The notes: a model not told the origin generated them from the sequence alone. Shown: positions 1-7,898, counted from the first letter of the stretch. The stretch is 21,438 nucleotides of DNA from JBLHKW01 sp047618565 (GCA_047618565.1 JBLHKW010000091.1:1-21438); one strand, 5' to 3'. A program made the numbers and translations.

Positions 1-652
1 CGTTGGTACGCGGGTTCCTTGAGGACCATCACTTCGTGGTCTCGTGGTCTCGTGGTCCGCGGATGGGGATCAGGGGGCGCGCGACTTCGAGAGACTCAAG
101 CCCGACCTGGTCGTGCTGGACCTCATGCTTCCCGGCCGCGACGGATTGACGCTGTGCAAGGAGTTCCGCGCGGCGGGCAACACCGGGATTCTGATCCTCG
201 CCGCCAAGGGTGACGAGAGCGACCGCATCGTGGGCCTGGAACTAGGAGCGGATGACTATCTGGCCAAGCCGTTCAGCCTGTCGGAGCTCCTGGCGCGTAT
301 CCGTTCAGTTCTTCGCCGTTATCGAATGAGCTCGGCCGACGATACGGACACCGTGCGGGAGATCGGTCCCTTCACGATCGATACCGAGCGTCGAAGTCTC
401 GAGCGCGAGAATCAGACCATCATCCTGACGCGCACGGAGTTTGACCTGCTCGAACGAGTCACCCGCTGGCCCGGGCACGTCTTCACCCGTGAGGACCTGC
501 TCGATGCGGTCCGTGGTGGCGAAACCGAGGCGTTCGACCGAGCGGTGGATCGGCACATCAGCAACCTGCGCGCAAAGATCGAGCTGGACGCAAAGGATCC
601 CAAGTTCGTGTTGACCGTCTGGGGCGTTGGCTACCGCTGGGGAGCACAATGA
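1..652 (+). CDS. OmpR-family response regulator, 5'-truncated by window edge and frameshifted near its N-terminus
   Basis: A two-component response regulator whose first beta strand lies outside the window. Receiver sequence reads in frame 3 from base 3 (LVRGFLEDHHFVVSWS), then jumps to the frame open from 44 to 652 (WSADGDQGARDF). The switch falls inside three tandem copies of an 8-base unit; removing one copy restores a single frame. The phosphoacceptor Asp is in VVLDLMLP (codon 119-121) and the conserved Lys in LAKPF (266-268). The usual Ser/Thr switch residue is Ala in LILAAKGD (200-202). The C-terminal half is a typical winged-helix DNA-binding domain (LTRTEFDLLE, RHISNLRAKIE, VWGVGYRW). 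The stop overlaps the kinase start as ATGA, so the two genes form an operon. Translation from the GTG at 44 would lack the acidic pocket and probably could not be phosphorylated. The family call is firm; intactness is not. Confidence 0.85.
34..57 (+). repeat. Three tandem copies of the 8-mer TCGTGGTC
   Basis: Perfect copies occupy 34-41, 42-49 and 50-57 inside the receiver-domain coding sequence. Two copies would keep the response regulator in one frame (F-V-V-S-W-S-A-D); the third adds 8 bases and shifts the frame. Short tandem repeats of this kind can gain or lose units by polymerase slippage, and assemblies can also miscount them. Confidence 0.9.
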
Positions 653-1964
653 TCGGCGGCACTCTCTTTCGGCGCCTCTTCATCCGGATTGCGATCGGGC
701 TGGGTCTCGCAGCACTCGTCTTCACAGCGCTCGTGCACGTGTTCCAGTCGCGGGTCGTCGACCGCGTGTGGCGAGAGGAGCTGCAGCAGGAGGCCGAGTG
801 GATGGTGAGGCACACGGCAGCGAGCGCAGGCGTGATGATGGCCACGGCGTGGAGGGCCATGCACAGTGCGGTGCGTATCACGTTCTACGATATCGAGAGC
901 GAGATGCTGGCGGATAGTCACCCCGAGCGCGCGCCGATCGACCTGGTGTCGCTTGGAGTGGGTGCGGGGACCCAAGGCCAGTTGATGGCGACTGCGCAGC
1001 TCGCGGGTGGCGGGATCCTGGTCATGAGCCGTCCCTATGTGCCCGCCTTTTTATCCGGTATGTGGTGGGAGCTTGGCGGCGCGATACTCCTGATCCTGGG
1101 ACCCATGGTGTTGCTGCTGTATCCGCCAGTGCGCTCGATCGGACTGAGTCTGCGCGAGATGGGCGGCATGGCGCGCGAGGTCTCGGCGGGGCGCTTCGGC
1201 ATGACTCTGCCCGTATCGCGCAGCGATGAACTGGGGACGCTGGTGCAAGCGTTCAACCAGATGTCCGAGAGGCTGGCTGAAGCCGAGCGGCTCAACTCAC
1301 GCCTGTTGCACGATGTCTCGCATGAGCTGCGATCCCCCCTGGGCCGGATCCAGGTGCTCGCCGACATGATCGAGCAGCGGCCCGCTGAGCGCGCGGCGTG
1401 CATCCGTGGCATCGAACTGGACGTCGCGTTGCTCGACCGGCTGGTGGGCGACCTGCTGCTAGCCGCGCGGCGGGGTCGGTCGCGCGCTACGAGAGCTTCT
1501 CCATGCATCACTGGACGGCGGAGATCCTGAGTCGGCTCGAGCTCGACGCGCGTTCGAGAGGCATCGACTGGGCGGCCCATCTTCCGGAGATGGACTGCGA
1601 GCTACGCGGGGATCCGCAGCACCTTGTACAGGCGCTTGCCAACGTGGTGGACAACGCGATCCATACGCTCGACGGTCGCGCCGACGCGCGCATCGAGGTC
1701 ACGGTCACATTCGACGAGCGGCGCTGGACGCTGGTCGTGTTCGACAACGGCCCGGGCATTCCCGCCGAGCACCTGGAGCACGTCTTCCGCCGTTTCTATC
1801 GCGTCGACGAGCATCGTGACCGCGACCTCGGCGGAGTCGGGCTTGGCCTGAGCCTGGTGCGCGCGATCGTCGAGGCGCACGGCGGCGGCGTGTCGCTCGA
1901 GAGCCAGGTGGACAGCGGCACGACCGTGACCATGGCCGTCGACGGATCCTCGACCGAGGTATAG
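649..1964 (+). pseudogene. HAMP-containing sensor histidine kinase, frameshifted between the HisKA and ATPase domains
   Basis: Membrane sensor kinase partnered with the preceding regulator. The first frame (649 onward) gives a membrane segment at about residues 11-33, a short extracytoplasmic region, a second membrane segment at about 138-160, a HAMP region at about 160-215, and the HisKA motif HDVSHELRSP with phosphoacceptor His225. After LLLAAR (about 1465-1470) this frame turns into arginine-rich noise and stops at 1530. The true continuation is in the frame ending at 1964 (VARYESFSMHHWTAEIL), with the N box (VVDNAIHT), G1 box (DNGPGIP), F box (FRRFYR) and G2 box (GGVGLGLSL). The net shift is -1 modulo 3 somewhere in about 1465-1487. 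If real, the kinase is split and cannot autophosphorylate as one chain; a sequencing or assembly error is equally possible. Confidence 0.85.
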
Positions 1965-2039
1965 GGATAGCGCCGCATTTTGTCGACGGCAGTCAGGCCA
2001 TCCACCTCGAGCCGGGGTCGTGAGCCGTGCGGACAGCCC

Positions 2040-2933
2040 CTACTTCTCCACGGGCAGGTAGGGGTCGTTGCCCCACTCAGCCCAGGAGGCGTCGTAGTTC
2101 GTGATCTTCTCGAATCCGAGCAGTCGCATTGTCAGGTACGTCACCGACGACCTTCCGCCGGATTGTCAATAGGCGTGGACGCGCTTGTCGCGCGTCACTC
2201 CCTGATCCGCGTAGAGCGCGCGCAGATAGTCCGGCGACCTGAAGACCGCCACCTCGTCGTCCGAGTAGTTGCGCGTCCATTCGATATGGACGGCTGCGGG
2301 CATGCGGCCAGCCTCGAACTCGCGCGACGAGCGCGCGTCGAGCAGGACCACGTCCGGGTCTTCGAGATCCTCGAGGATCAGGTTCTTGGTAGACATTCCC
2401 CGGGGCGACGCACTCGCCGCGTACTCGACGGGCGTCACGGCTGTCGGATCTCCGGCGGTCCCGCGTCCATCCGCTTGCCACTTCGCGAAGCCGCCGTCGA
2501 GCACCGATACGCTGGCGTGACCGCGGACCTCGAGCGACCAGAACACGCGCGCAGCAGCAGTGCTCTTGCCGCCGTCGTAAAGCACCACGTGCGTCGCCGC
2601 GCTGATTCCCTGGGCCCCGAGGATTGTGGCGATCTGCTCGGTCGATCCGAGACTTCCGCGCGCTGCGGGATCGTAGGTGGCCGAGGTCGGGATGTTGACG
2701 GCGCCCGCTATGTGGCCGGCATCGAATTCCTCGGTCGGGCGCACGTCGACTACGGTGACCCCATCGTCGCTCGCGTGCTTCGCGACCCAGTCCGTGCTCA
2801 CGAGCAGGTGAGCACTTACAAAGCCCTTCTGCGTTGCGGAGGTCGAAGTCTGGGCCGCCAGGCCCGTGGGGGAGAACAGTCCGCCCGTCAGGGCGGACGC
2901 ACAGAGCAGTCTCGAAAGCTTGTACCGGAGCAT
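2040..2933 (-). CDS. Exported tandem-rhodanese sulfurtransferase, probable selenoprotein (Sec256 encoded by UGA)
   Basis: Thiosulfate/3-mercaptopyruvate sulfurtransferase type. Residues 1-27 form a signal peptide (hydrophobic core, then GLAAQ), so the protein acts outside the cytoplasm. Domain 1 (about 45-157) is a non-catalytic rhodanese domain with DVRPTEEFDAGHIAGAVNIP and Asp120 at the catalytic position. Domain 2 (about 175-297) has LLDARSSREFEAGRMPAAVH and then HAY-UGA-QSGGRSS, where families carry the active-site loop C-x-x-G-x-R. The UGA is at 2168-2166. Past it the frame stays open and conserved (TMRLLGFEKITNYDASWAEW) to a TAG at 2042-2040, giving 297 residues. The only Cys (Cys11) is in the signal peptide, so the mature protein would have Sec as its only thiol or selenol. 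The AAGAAGGG upstream of ATG 2933 is a plausible ribosome site. A plain stop would delete the catalytic residue and the last 41 residues. Confidence 0.88.
2144..2161 (-). promoter_or_regulatory. Candidate bacterial SECIS hairpin of the selenorhodanese
   Basis: Four bases after the UGA, the mRNA can form a 6-bp stem, CCGGCG with CGTCGG (one G-U pair), closing the hexaloop GAAGGU. Bacterial SECIS elements lie just downstream of UGA inside the coding sequence and present a small apical loop with a conserved G-rich or GU motif; AGGU here resembles the E. coli fdhF loop. The loop is at the near end of the usual distance range. This was folded by eye only. Confidence 0.5.
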
Positions 2934-3060
2934 GAAACCCTTCTTTGGTGACGGTCAGTTCGGTGCACAGCCTAGTGCAACGCCATGGAGCGTTGTCACC
3001 GCCGGGGGCCGTGCGGTCCGTGAGGGTTCGCGGCGCCCATCCTCGAGGCGTTCTGGTCCC

Positions 3061-5115
3061 TCAATCCCACGGTTGAACGTAGGGCTCGGGCTCGATGTCG
3101 GCGATGAGCGTCGAGCGTTCGTGCTCGAGGTCCTCGCCGACGTTCTGCACGAGGCCGCGCAGTCGATCCATGCCGGGCAGGTCGCTCAGGATGCGGATGC
3201 CGTTGAACTTCTCGCGCAGGAGCGCGACCTGAAGTGCGGCGACGTTTTGTTGCGACTCGTCCTGGGCTGCCGCGTGCCAGCAGAGTGCGACGATCGACGT
3301 CAGGTGCTCGATCGATTTGCCCAGGCGTTGCAACGGAATCTGGGCGCGAGTCAGTTCGAGCTGGAACCAGATGCTGATGCCGAGGTTCGTCCAGCGCATG
3401 GAGCGCAGCTTGCGCTCGGCCCAGCGCGCCGGCTTGCGCAGGCTGCGGGGCAGCTTGCGGTAGCGCGGCAGCATGGCGGTCGGAACGAGGCGCGCAGGCA
3501 TGCACGCGATGTCGCGTGCGGCGTTGCTGGCGATCCAGCCCACCAGTGACCAGAACGACGGGTTGCTCAGCAGGCGCACCGTGGCGACGGCCACGCGGCC
3601 CGGGTACTTCAGCGTCGTGCTCGGAGCGATGCGCAGCAGCAGCTGGTCCTTGGGTAGGCGCTCGCCGTTGCTGTCCTCGTTGATCGAGCGGATCACGCCG
3701 AGCATACCGCCCATGTAGCGGTCCGTGAACTTACCGGTCACGTCCTTGACCATGCCCATCAGGATCAGGTCATCCTCGCCCTCGACGATGCCGAATACGT
3801 GCACGTTGGCGCGCGCGTCGCTGGTGCGGGTGCCGATGTGAAACGTGCGACCGCCGAGGACGTGTTCGCAGGCGACCTGGGATTCCAGGGCAGTCGAGGA
3901 CGCGGCCGACTTGGTGAGGTCGCGCAGTCCGGCCAGGTCGACGCCGTCCGCGTCCTGTTGCAGGGCCAGGTGCGACAGGGCGCGCGATTGAAGTGCGCCT
4001 CCGAGGACCTTGCCCAGGTTCAGGCGCGGCAGCTCGTGCCGGATGACCCGTCCACCGACGCCATCACGCAGGCGCGCAAAATGGGTCGCATCCGCCGCCA
4101 GCATGCGCTGATAGCCGGCGGACATGGCGGCCAGCATGCAGCGCCCCATGCGCAGGCAGTAGAAGAGCACCTCGACACCGTCGGCCTGGATCTGCTGTCC
4201 GCGCGGGATCGGGAAGTTTTCGAAGTCGAGCCGCGAGTTGTGGTTCGCGACGAACGCGGACACGCCGGTCGAGGTACAGCGGAAGCTGTGGTCCTGTCCC
4301 TCGCCGCGTACCAGATCGCGATCGGGTAGCTCTATAATGAACAGGCCGACCTGCTTGCCGTCCTTGCCGATGCGCGCGACGAGTCCGGCCAGGGAGCCGT
4401 AGGTGGCATTCGTGATGTACAGCTTGGCGCGTGGCCCGTCCGCGTTCAGGCGCCAGCAGTCGTTCTCTTCGTCGAGCTCCACGTAGGCCTGGACCTTCTT
4501 CGCATTGACGCCGACGCCGACCTCGGTCAGCGCGAACGCCATCAGCCGGCCCTCGGACAGCATCGGCAGGTAGCTCTTCTTTTGCTCGTCGGTTCCGTAG
4601 CCGAGCAGCGATCCCGCGCCGATGGTGAGCTCGCCCGAGATCTCGACCGCGAGTGCACCGAGTCCGTTCGCCGCCAGGGTCTCCTCGGTCAGCGCCAGCT
4701 CACCGTAGGTGCCCGCAGCTCCATCGAACTCGCCGGGTACCGTGAAGCCGTAAGCCTTGTTCTTCGCCACCGCCGCGCGCAGCTCGCTCGAGAGTTTCGC
4801 GTCCGCGGTGAACGCCTCGCCGCGCGCCAGGCAATCCAGCGCGGCCTCGACCACCGCCTTGCCCGCTGGCGACAGGTCGTTGCCGAGCTTGGCGCCCGAC
4901 CCGAGTTCCGCCGGATCCGGCTGCGGTCCAAAGATCAGTCGCTGGACCAGGCTCGTGCGCACGGTCCCGAGGCGCGCCTGGGCGGCGAGGGCCGAGTCGT
5001 CGAGCGCCGCGACGTCCCGTGCTTGCTCCGCATCCCCGGCAGCTTCGAGGGCCTGCGCGGCCGTCGAGCCGGCGCTCGCAGGGTCGGTCATGGTGGGTTC
5101 GGTGGCGTTGGTCAT
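3061..5115 (-). CDS. FadE-like acyl-CoA dehydrogenase
   Basis: A 684-residue protein of the large acyl-CoA dehydrogenase type that oxidises acyl-CoA to 2-enoyl-CoA using FAD, with a long C-terminal extension as in FadE. An Ala-rich leader (1-60) precedes the helical N-terminal domain (about 80-185). The flavin-site segment is at FALTEVGVGVNAKK (about 194-207); the usual form is TEPGAGSDA, so Pro and Ser are replaced by Val and Asp by Asn. The middle beta domain ends near 310 and the C-terminal helical domain follows. IVEGEDD (Glu445) matches the position of the catalytic Glu in this superfamily. Residues about 510-684 form the FadE-type extension. A second in-frame ATG (MTDPASAG) makes the exact start uncertain. 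It is 127 bases upstream of the rhodanese gene on the same strand. FadE of E. coli is longer, about 814 residues. Substrate chain length cannot be inferred. Confidence 0.85.
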   Translation of the reverse strand: MTNATEPTMTDPASAGSTAAQALEAAGDAEQARDVAALDDSALAAQARLGTVRTSLVQRLIFGPQPDPAELGSGAKLGNDLSPAGKAVVEAALDCLARGEAFTADAKLSSELRAAVAKNKAYGFTVPGEFDGAAGTYGELALTEETLAANGLGALAVEISGELTIGAGSLLGYGTDEQKKSYLPMLSEGRLMAFALTEVGVGVNAKKVQAYVELDEENDCWRLNADGPRAKLYITNATYGSLAGLVARIGKDGKQVGLFIIELPDRDLVRGEGQDHSFRCTSTGVSAFVANHNSRLDFENFPIPRGQQIQADGVEVLFYCLRMGRCMLAAMSAGYQRMLAADATHFARLRDGVGGRVIRHELPRLNLGKVLGGALQSRALSHLALQQDADGVDLAGLRDLTKSAASSTALESQVACEHVLGGRTFHIGTRTSDARANVHVFGIVEGEDDLILMGMVKDVTGKFTDRYMGGMLGVIRSINEDSNGERLPKDQLLLRIAPSTTLKYPGRVAVATVRLLSNPSFWSLVGWIASNAARDIACMPARLVPTAMLPRYRKLPRSLRKPARWAERKLRSMRWTNLGISIWFQLELTRAQIPLQRLGKSIEHLTSIVALCWHAAAQDESQQNVAALQVALLREKFNGIRILSDLPGMDRLRGLVQNVGEDLEHERSTLIADIEPEPYVQPWD

Positions 5116-5343
5116 CGCTTCTGTTCAGTGCGTGCGTGGTGGGCTGGCGGAGCTGGCCGAGGGCGGCTGGAGGGGGACCCCAATAGCGTGAGGCCGGGGC
5201 GCCGCATTCCAAGGGTCAACCACGACGTTTTCGGCATCCAGCAGCCCAGATCTTGTATCGTTCGCAGTCCGTCCGGGGCTCGCTACGAACTTTCTCGGGC
5301 TCTGCTGCCAGCCCTGACCCCGGATTGACCAACAAACGAATAA

Positions 5344-5553
5344 ATGAATGCTCACGACAAGGTAACCGCGCCATTCAGCCTTACGTTCGTCGCGGCCACG
5401 GTAAGTACTGGCACAGTGCTCTTCTTTACCATCCGGACTTTTTTGGCCCCAGATACAGCGATGGGATTCTTGCTTGCTCTATTGGGCACCTGGACCGCTC
5501 TCGTGCTGATCGGGCTTTGTCTCAGGCAGGCAATCCGTAAGGCATCCCAATAG
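5344..5553 (+). CDS. Small two-helix membrane protein, 69 residues
   Basis: I do not recognise the family. The peptide has two hydrophobic stretches (about 12-32 and 39-61) and a basic tail (RQAIRKASQ), which suggests a two-pass inner-membrane protein. No clear Shine-Dalgarno sequence precedes the ATG, and the region is less GC-rich than its neighbours. The stop lies two bases before the first 91-bp repeat element. It could be a real small gene or a chance ORF. Confidence 0.4.
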   Translation: MNAHDKVTAPFSLTFVAATVSTGTVLFFTIRTFLAPDTAMGFLLALLGTWTALVLIGLCLRQAIRKASQ

Positions 5554-5554
5554 G

Positions 5555-5645
5555 CGAATGTACCGAGCCAGAGCAAAATCCGACTGGCATCTGCCTCAAC
5601 GGCAGGCAACACCGGTCGGACCCTTGCTCTGGCGCGACACGTTCG
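5555..5645 (+). repeat. 91-bp inverted-repeat element, copy 1
   Basis: An imperfect palindrome: the left arm begins CGAATGTACCGAGCCAGAGC and the right arm ends GACACGTTCG, with roughly 30-base arms around a 30-base centre. It matches the reverse complement of the element at 7065-7155 along its whole 91 bases with only small gaps. It fills almost all of the space between two convergent small genes (ends at 5553 and 5655). It encodes no protein, and no flanking target duplication is evident. Confidence 0.75.
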
Positions 5646-5654
5646 TCTGTTGTG

Positions 5655-5864
5655 CTACTTCTTCGCGCTCGTTGTGTTCCAGCTGTGCTCGCACTCACGG
5701 CAGCGGCGGTCTGGCTGGTCGGGCCCGACCAGGCATCCGCCCAGAACGACCTGGCCGCGCTTGACCTGCTTGATGAGCTCCATTCCGGGCATCCCGTACA
5801 CGATGGGAATCGTCTTCCGCGATCCGCAGGCCGGACAGCTGACCCTCTTTGCGAAGCCGAACAT
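5655..5864 (-). CDS. Small zinc-ribbon protein (69 residues)
   Basis: Carries two Cys pairs, CPAC (10-13) and CREC (55-58), separated by a conserved-looking linker (YGMPGME, VVLGGC with Cys44), followed by an aromatic residue in EHSW. This is the layout of a small bacterial zinc-ribbon protein found as a stand-alone gene in many phyla; its function is not known to me. GGGAG sits almost against the ATG, so the start is not firmly set. The gene converges on the 69-residue membrane ORF, with the 91-bp palindrome between the two stops. Confidence 0.7.
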   Translation of the reverse strand: MFGFAKRVSCPACGSRKTIPIVYGMPGMELIKQVKRGQVVLGGCLVGPDQPDRRCRECEHSWNTTSAKK

Positions 5865-5991
5865 TCTCCCAGGTTACTGTCGGTGACGATGCGGAGGTAA
5901 ATACGGAGTCAGTACAACCTTCGCCGCTGGCGCTGACCAGCTTGTTGCTCTGGCTCGGCACATCCTTCACGCGTCCATGCGCGACACCCTC

Positions 5992-6513
5992 CTAGCGTCG
6001 GACGAACCACGCCCCCGGATGCACCGTGACGGTGTCCCCCAGGTTTGCGTTGTTCCCAAAGGAACGTCTTTGAAGTGCGGTTCCTCCGCTCGTATCAACC
6101 CAGGTGAAGGCACGGTAGGGATCACTGCGGATGCTGGGAGGCCCGATGGCGTCGATGAGTGAGAGGCCTTCGTACTGCCCGCCGACGTGCAGTGTTCCGC
6201 CGATATTGGTCACTTCAACCTGGTGCAGGTGGTAGAACGCCGAACCGGAGGCAGTCGGTGGATACGAGCCTCTCTTCACGTCCGCGCCGGCTTGCACAGC
6301 GGCTACGAGCTCTGCCAGGCTACCGGAGATTGGCACTCCAGACGCGTCATGCTCGTAGATCAGTTCCCATGGCGTCGCCAAGCCGTAGAGGGGAATGCCG
6401 GCAGACTGCCGTCCGGAAGTGGCCGAAGATGTAGTCACTTGCACTGCCGCCGCGCCGATGGATGCTGCAAGGAATACGGTGGGGATCAGCGAATTCCATT
6501 TCATTGAAGGCAT
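5992..6513 (-). CDS. Secreted hypothetical protein, 173 residues
   Basis: I do not recognise a named family. An N-terminal signal peptide (about 1-24, MPSMKWNSLIPTVFLAA) predicts export. The mature part contains WELIYEHDASG, LAELVAAVQAGADV, a Thr/Ser/Gly-rich section and a C-terminal aromatic patch (HPGAWFVRR). It has no cysteine or membrane anchor. AGAGAGAGA lies about 6-7 bases before ATG 6513 and supports this start. The 127 bases to the zinc-ribbon gene contain no recognisable feature. Confidence 0.6.
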   Translation of the reverse strand: MPSMKWNSLIPTVFLAASIGAAAVQVTTSSATSGRQSAGIPLYGLATPWELIYEHDASGVPISGSLAELVAAVQAGADVKRGSYPPTASGSAFYHLHQVEVTNIGGTLHVGGQYEGLSLIDAIGPPSIRSDPYRAFTWVDTSGGTALQRRSFGNNANLGDTVTVHPGAWFVRR

Positions 6514-6659
6514 GGTGAGTCTCTCTCTGTTGGTCTAATCGCGCCGGATCGCGCCGGAATTCGTGACTTCATACCACCGGGATGATTCCCGGAGTTGCGT
6601 GCGGCGAATCTACCGAGATACGTTCGCGTACCCGAGAATGCCGTAAGCTGAGCAGACCC

Positions 6660-7055
6660 ATGGTATCGGTAAGAATCGTCGTGACGGAGGCCGAGGAGGT
6701 CCTCTCTGACGTGGTGTTCGCCACGGAGTCGAGCAAGCGGCTCACGGCCCGCCGTGTTGCGAGATTACTCGCCAGGACGATGCCCGGGTTTGGCCGGCGG
6801 AAGGGTCGGCTCTCCATCTTCGACGGCATGGAGATCCTCCCGGCGGTGGAGAAGAGTGGGGCTGCATGGCTGGCGTGGAGGCTACGCGCCGAAGGTGACG
6901 CACCGTCAGGTTTCGAGCCGCCGCTGTCCGGCGGCACGGGCAAGGCCAACTCCCGAGACAACCCTCTCTCCGACCGTAGCCGCGGGGTATGGCAACGGGC
7001 CGAAATCTCGGAGCTGTCGGATCAACCCACGAAGGCGCGTCGCAGGAAGCGGTAG
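6660..7055 (+). CDS. Doubtful hypothetical protein, 131 residues
   Basis: The frame is open from 6582, but the most coding-like part starts at ATG 6660 (MVSVRIVVTEAEEV). It has a charged helical core with many Arg residues (SSKRLTARRVARLLARTMPG), then a Pro/Gly/Ser-rich section and a basic end (KARRRKR). Third codon positions are moderately GC-rich, as expected for coding here, but no family is recognised and no clear ribosome site is seen. The upstream ATG at 6582 lies inside a small hairpin (CCGGGA / TCCCGG, 6577-6592). If this is not a gene, 6514-7181 is intergenic apart from the repeat. Confidence 0.3.
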   Translation: MVSVRIVVTEAEEVLSDVVFATESSKRLTARRVARLLARTMPGFGRRKGRLSIFDGMEILPAVEKSGAAWLAWRLRAEGDAPSGFEPPLSGGTGKANSRDNPLSDRSRGVWQRAEISELSDQPTKARRRKR

Positions 7056-7064
7056 CCGAACAGG

Positions 7065-7155
7065 CGAACGTACCGAGTCAGAGCAAATTCCGACGCCTGT
7101 TGCGCGTTCGTCGTGGCAGATGCCCGTCGGATTTTGCACTGGCTCGGTACGTTCG
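7065..7155 (+). repeat. 91-bp inverted-repeat element, copy 2
   Basis: The arms 7065-7094 and 7126-7155 are reverse complements at 27 of 30 positions, with ends CGAACGTACCGAG and CTCGGTACGTTCG. The centre is 31 bases. Its reverse complement aligns over the full length with the copy at 5555-5645, so the two copies are in opposite orientation 1.5 kb apart. It lies 26 bases upstream of a small membrane-protein gene. Confidence 0.85.
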
Positions 7156-7181
7156 GTCGAGGGGTACAATGGGCCTCGGAC

Positions 7182-7391
7182 ATGTGGAAGATCACAGCGA
7201 TAGCCTTCACGATTGCGTTTCTGGTCGGAGGGCTGCTGATCGAGGTTCTGCGGCTGGTTGTCGATCGGCGCCGGCGGGTGAACGATGGCCTGGGGGGATC
7301 CCAGGACATGGCCATGGCGGGCACCATCGCGAGGATCGTGTGTGGTGTCCTGGCGGTTGTGGCGTGGGTGGGCTGGATTCTTACTCGGTAG
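7182..7391 (+). CDS. Small two-helix membrane protein, 69 residues
   Basis: Starts at ATG 7182 (MWKITAIAFTIAF). The same frame opens further upstream, but that part is only the repeat element. Two hydrophobic helices (about 5-26 and 47-67) flank a basic loop (DRRRRVNDG), giving a two-pass membrane protein. Family not recognised. It is preceded by the 91-bp palindrome; a TACAAT hexamer lies about 10 bases before the ATG, but no matching -35 was found. Confidence 0.5.
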   Translation: MWKITAIAFTIAFLVGGLLIEVLRLVVDRRRRVNDGLGGSQDMAMAGTIARIVCGVLAVVAWVGWILTR

Positions 7392-7541
7392 CTTGGGGAG
7401 GGTACTGGCTCGGCGAACATCTTGGAGTCCTGGGGTGGAATCCGGGTCCGTGGGGGTCGTTTCGGATCGGGCGGTCGCTATCCTGGCCGGTGCTCGCCGT
7501 CGCCAGCCCAAGTCCCGCTGAATCCGAACCTGATCGCAGTC

Positions 7542-7898
7542 ATGAACCAACGAACCACTTGCACGTTGCTTTCCGTAACCCTGGCGTGCGCGCTCGGCAT
7601 GGCGAGCTGTGTGAACGTCGACCCGGACACGGGCGAGACGATCCCGCGCGGGAACCAGGCGCTCGATTTTGACGAGGTCAAGGACAACGCGGAGCGGCTG
7701 ATGGAAGGCATGACCAAGACCCAGGTGCAGGTGCTGCTCGGTTCGCCCGCGGAGAAGAGCAGTAGTGGCAACGTGTGGGTCTACCTGCCCGAGCGGCCTG
7801 CAGTGGTCGTTCCGGGGCGCGCGCTGCAACTCAAGTTCGAGGGCGGACGGTTGGTCGAGCACGGATTCCGGGCGATCGTGCTGGGCGCCAAGCTCTGA
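7542..7898 (+). CDS. BamE/OmlA (SmpA)-like lipoprotein
   Basis: A 118-residue protein with a lipoprotein signal ending in GMASC (lipidated Cys23). The fold signature follows: FDEVKDNAERLMEGMTKTQV, then LLGSPAEKSSSGNVWVY, and beta strands to the end (ALQLKFEGGRLVEHG). BamE/OmlA-like domains bind or stabilise envelope complexes; a role in outer-membrane assembly here is inference. The ATG at 7542 is chosen because it begins the signal peptide. The next gene downstream, 154 bases on, is an M48 lipoprotein protease, consistent with an envelope-maintenance locus. Confidence 0.75.
   Translation: MNQRTTCTLLSVTLACALGMASCVNVDPDTGETIPRGNQALDFDEVKDNAERLMEGMTKTQVQVLLGSPAEKSSSGNVWVYLPERPAVVVPGRALQLKFEGGRLVEHGFRAIVLGAKL

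Noticed and set aside
1465..1487. Programmed frameshift in the kinase
   Set aside because: No slippery heptamer with a downstream structure was seen, and kinases of this family are not known to be recoded.
1980..2951. 323-residue plus-strand frame opposite the rhodanese
   Set aside because: Its composition is an Arg/Gly-rich shadow, while the minus strand encodes clear rhodanese domains.
5555..7155. Integron attC sites
   Set aside because: The hairpin shape and AAC/GTT bases near the ends of copy 2 recall attC, but the GTTRRRY/RYYYAAC core is not matched in either copy and the copies are in opposite orientation.
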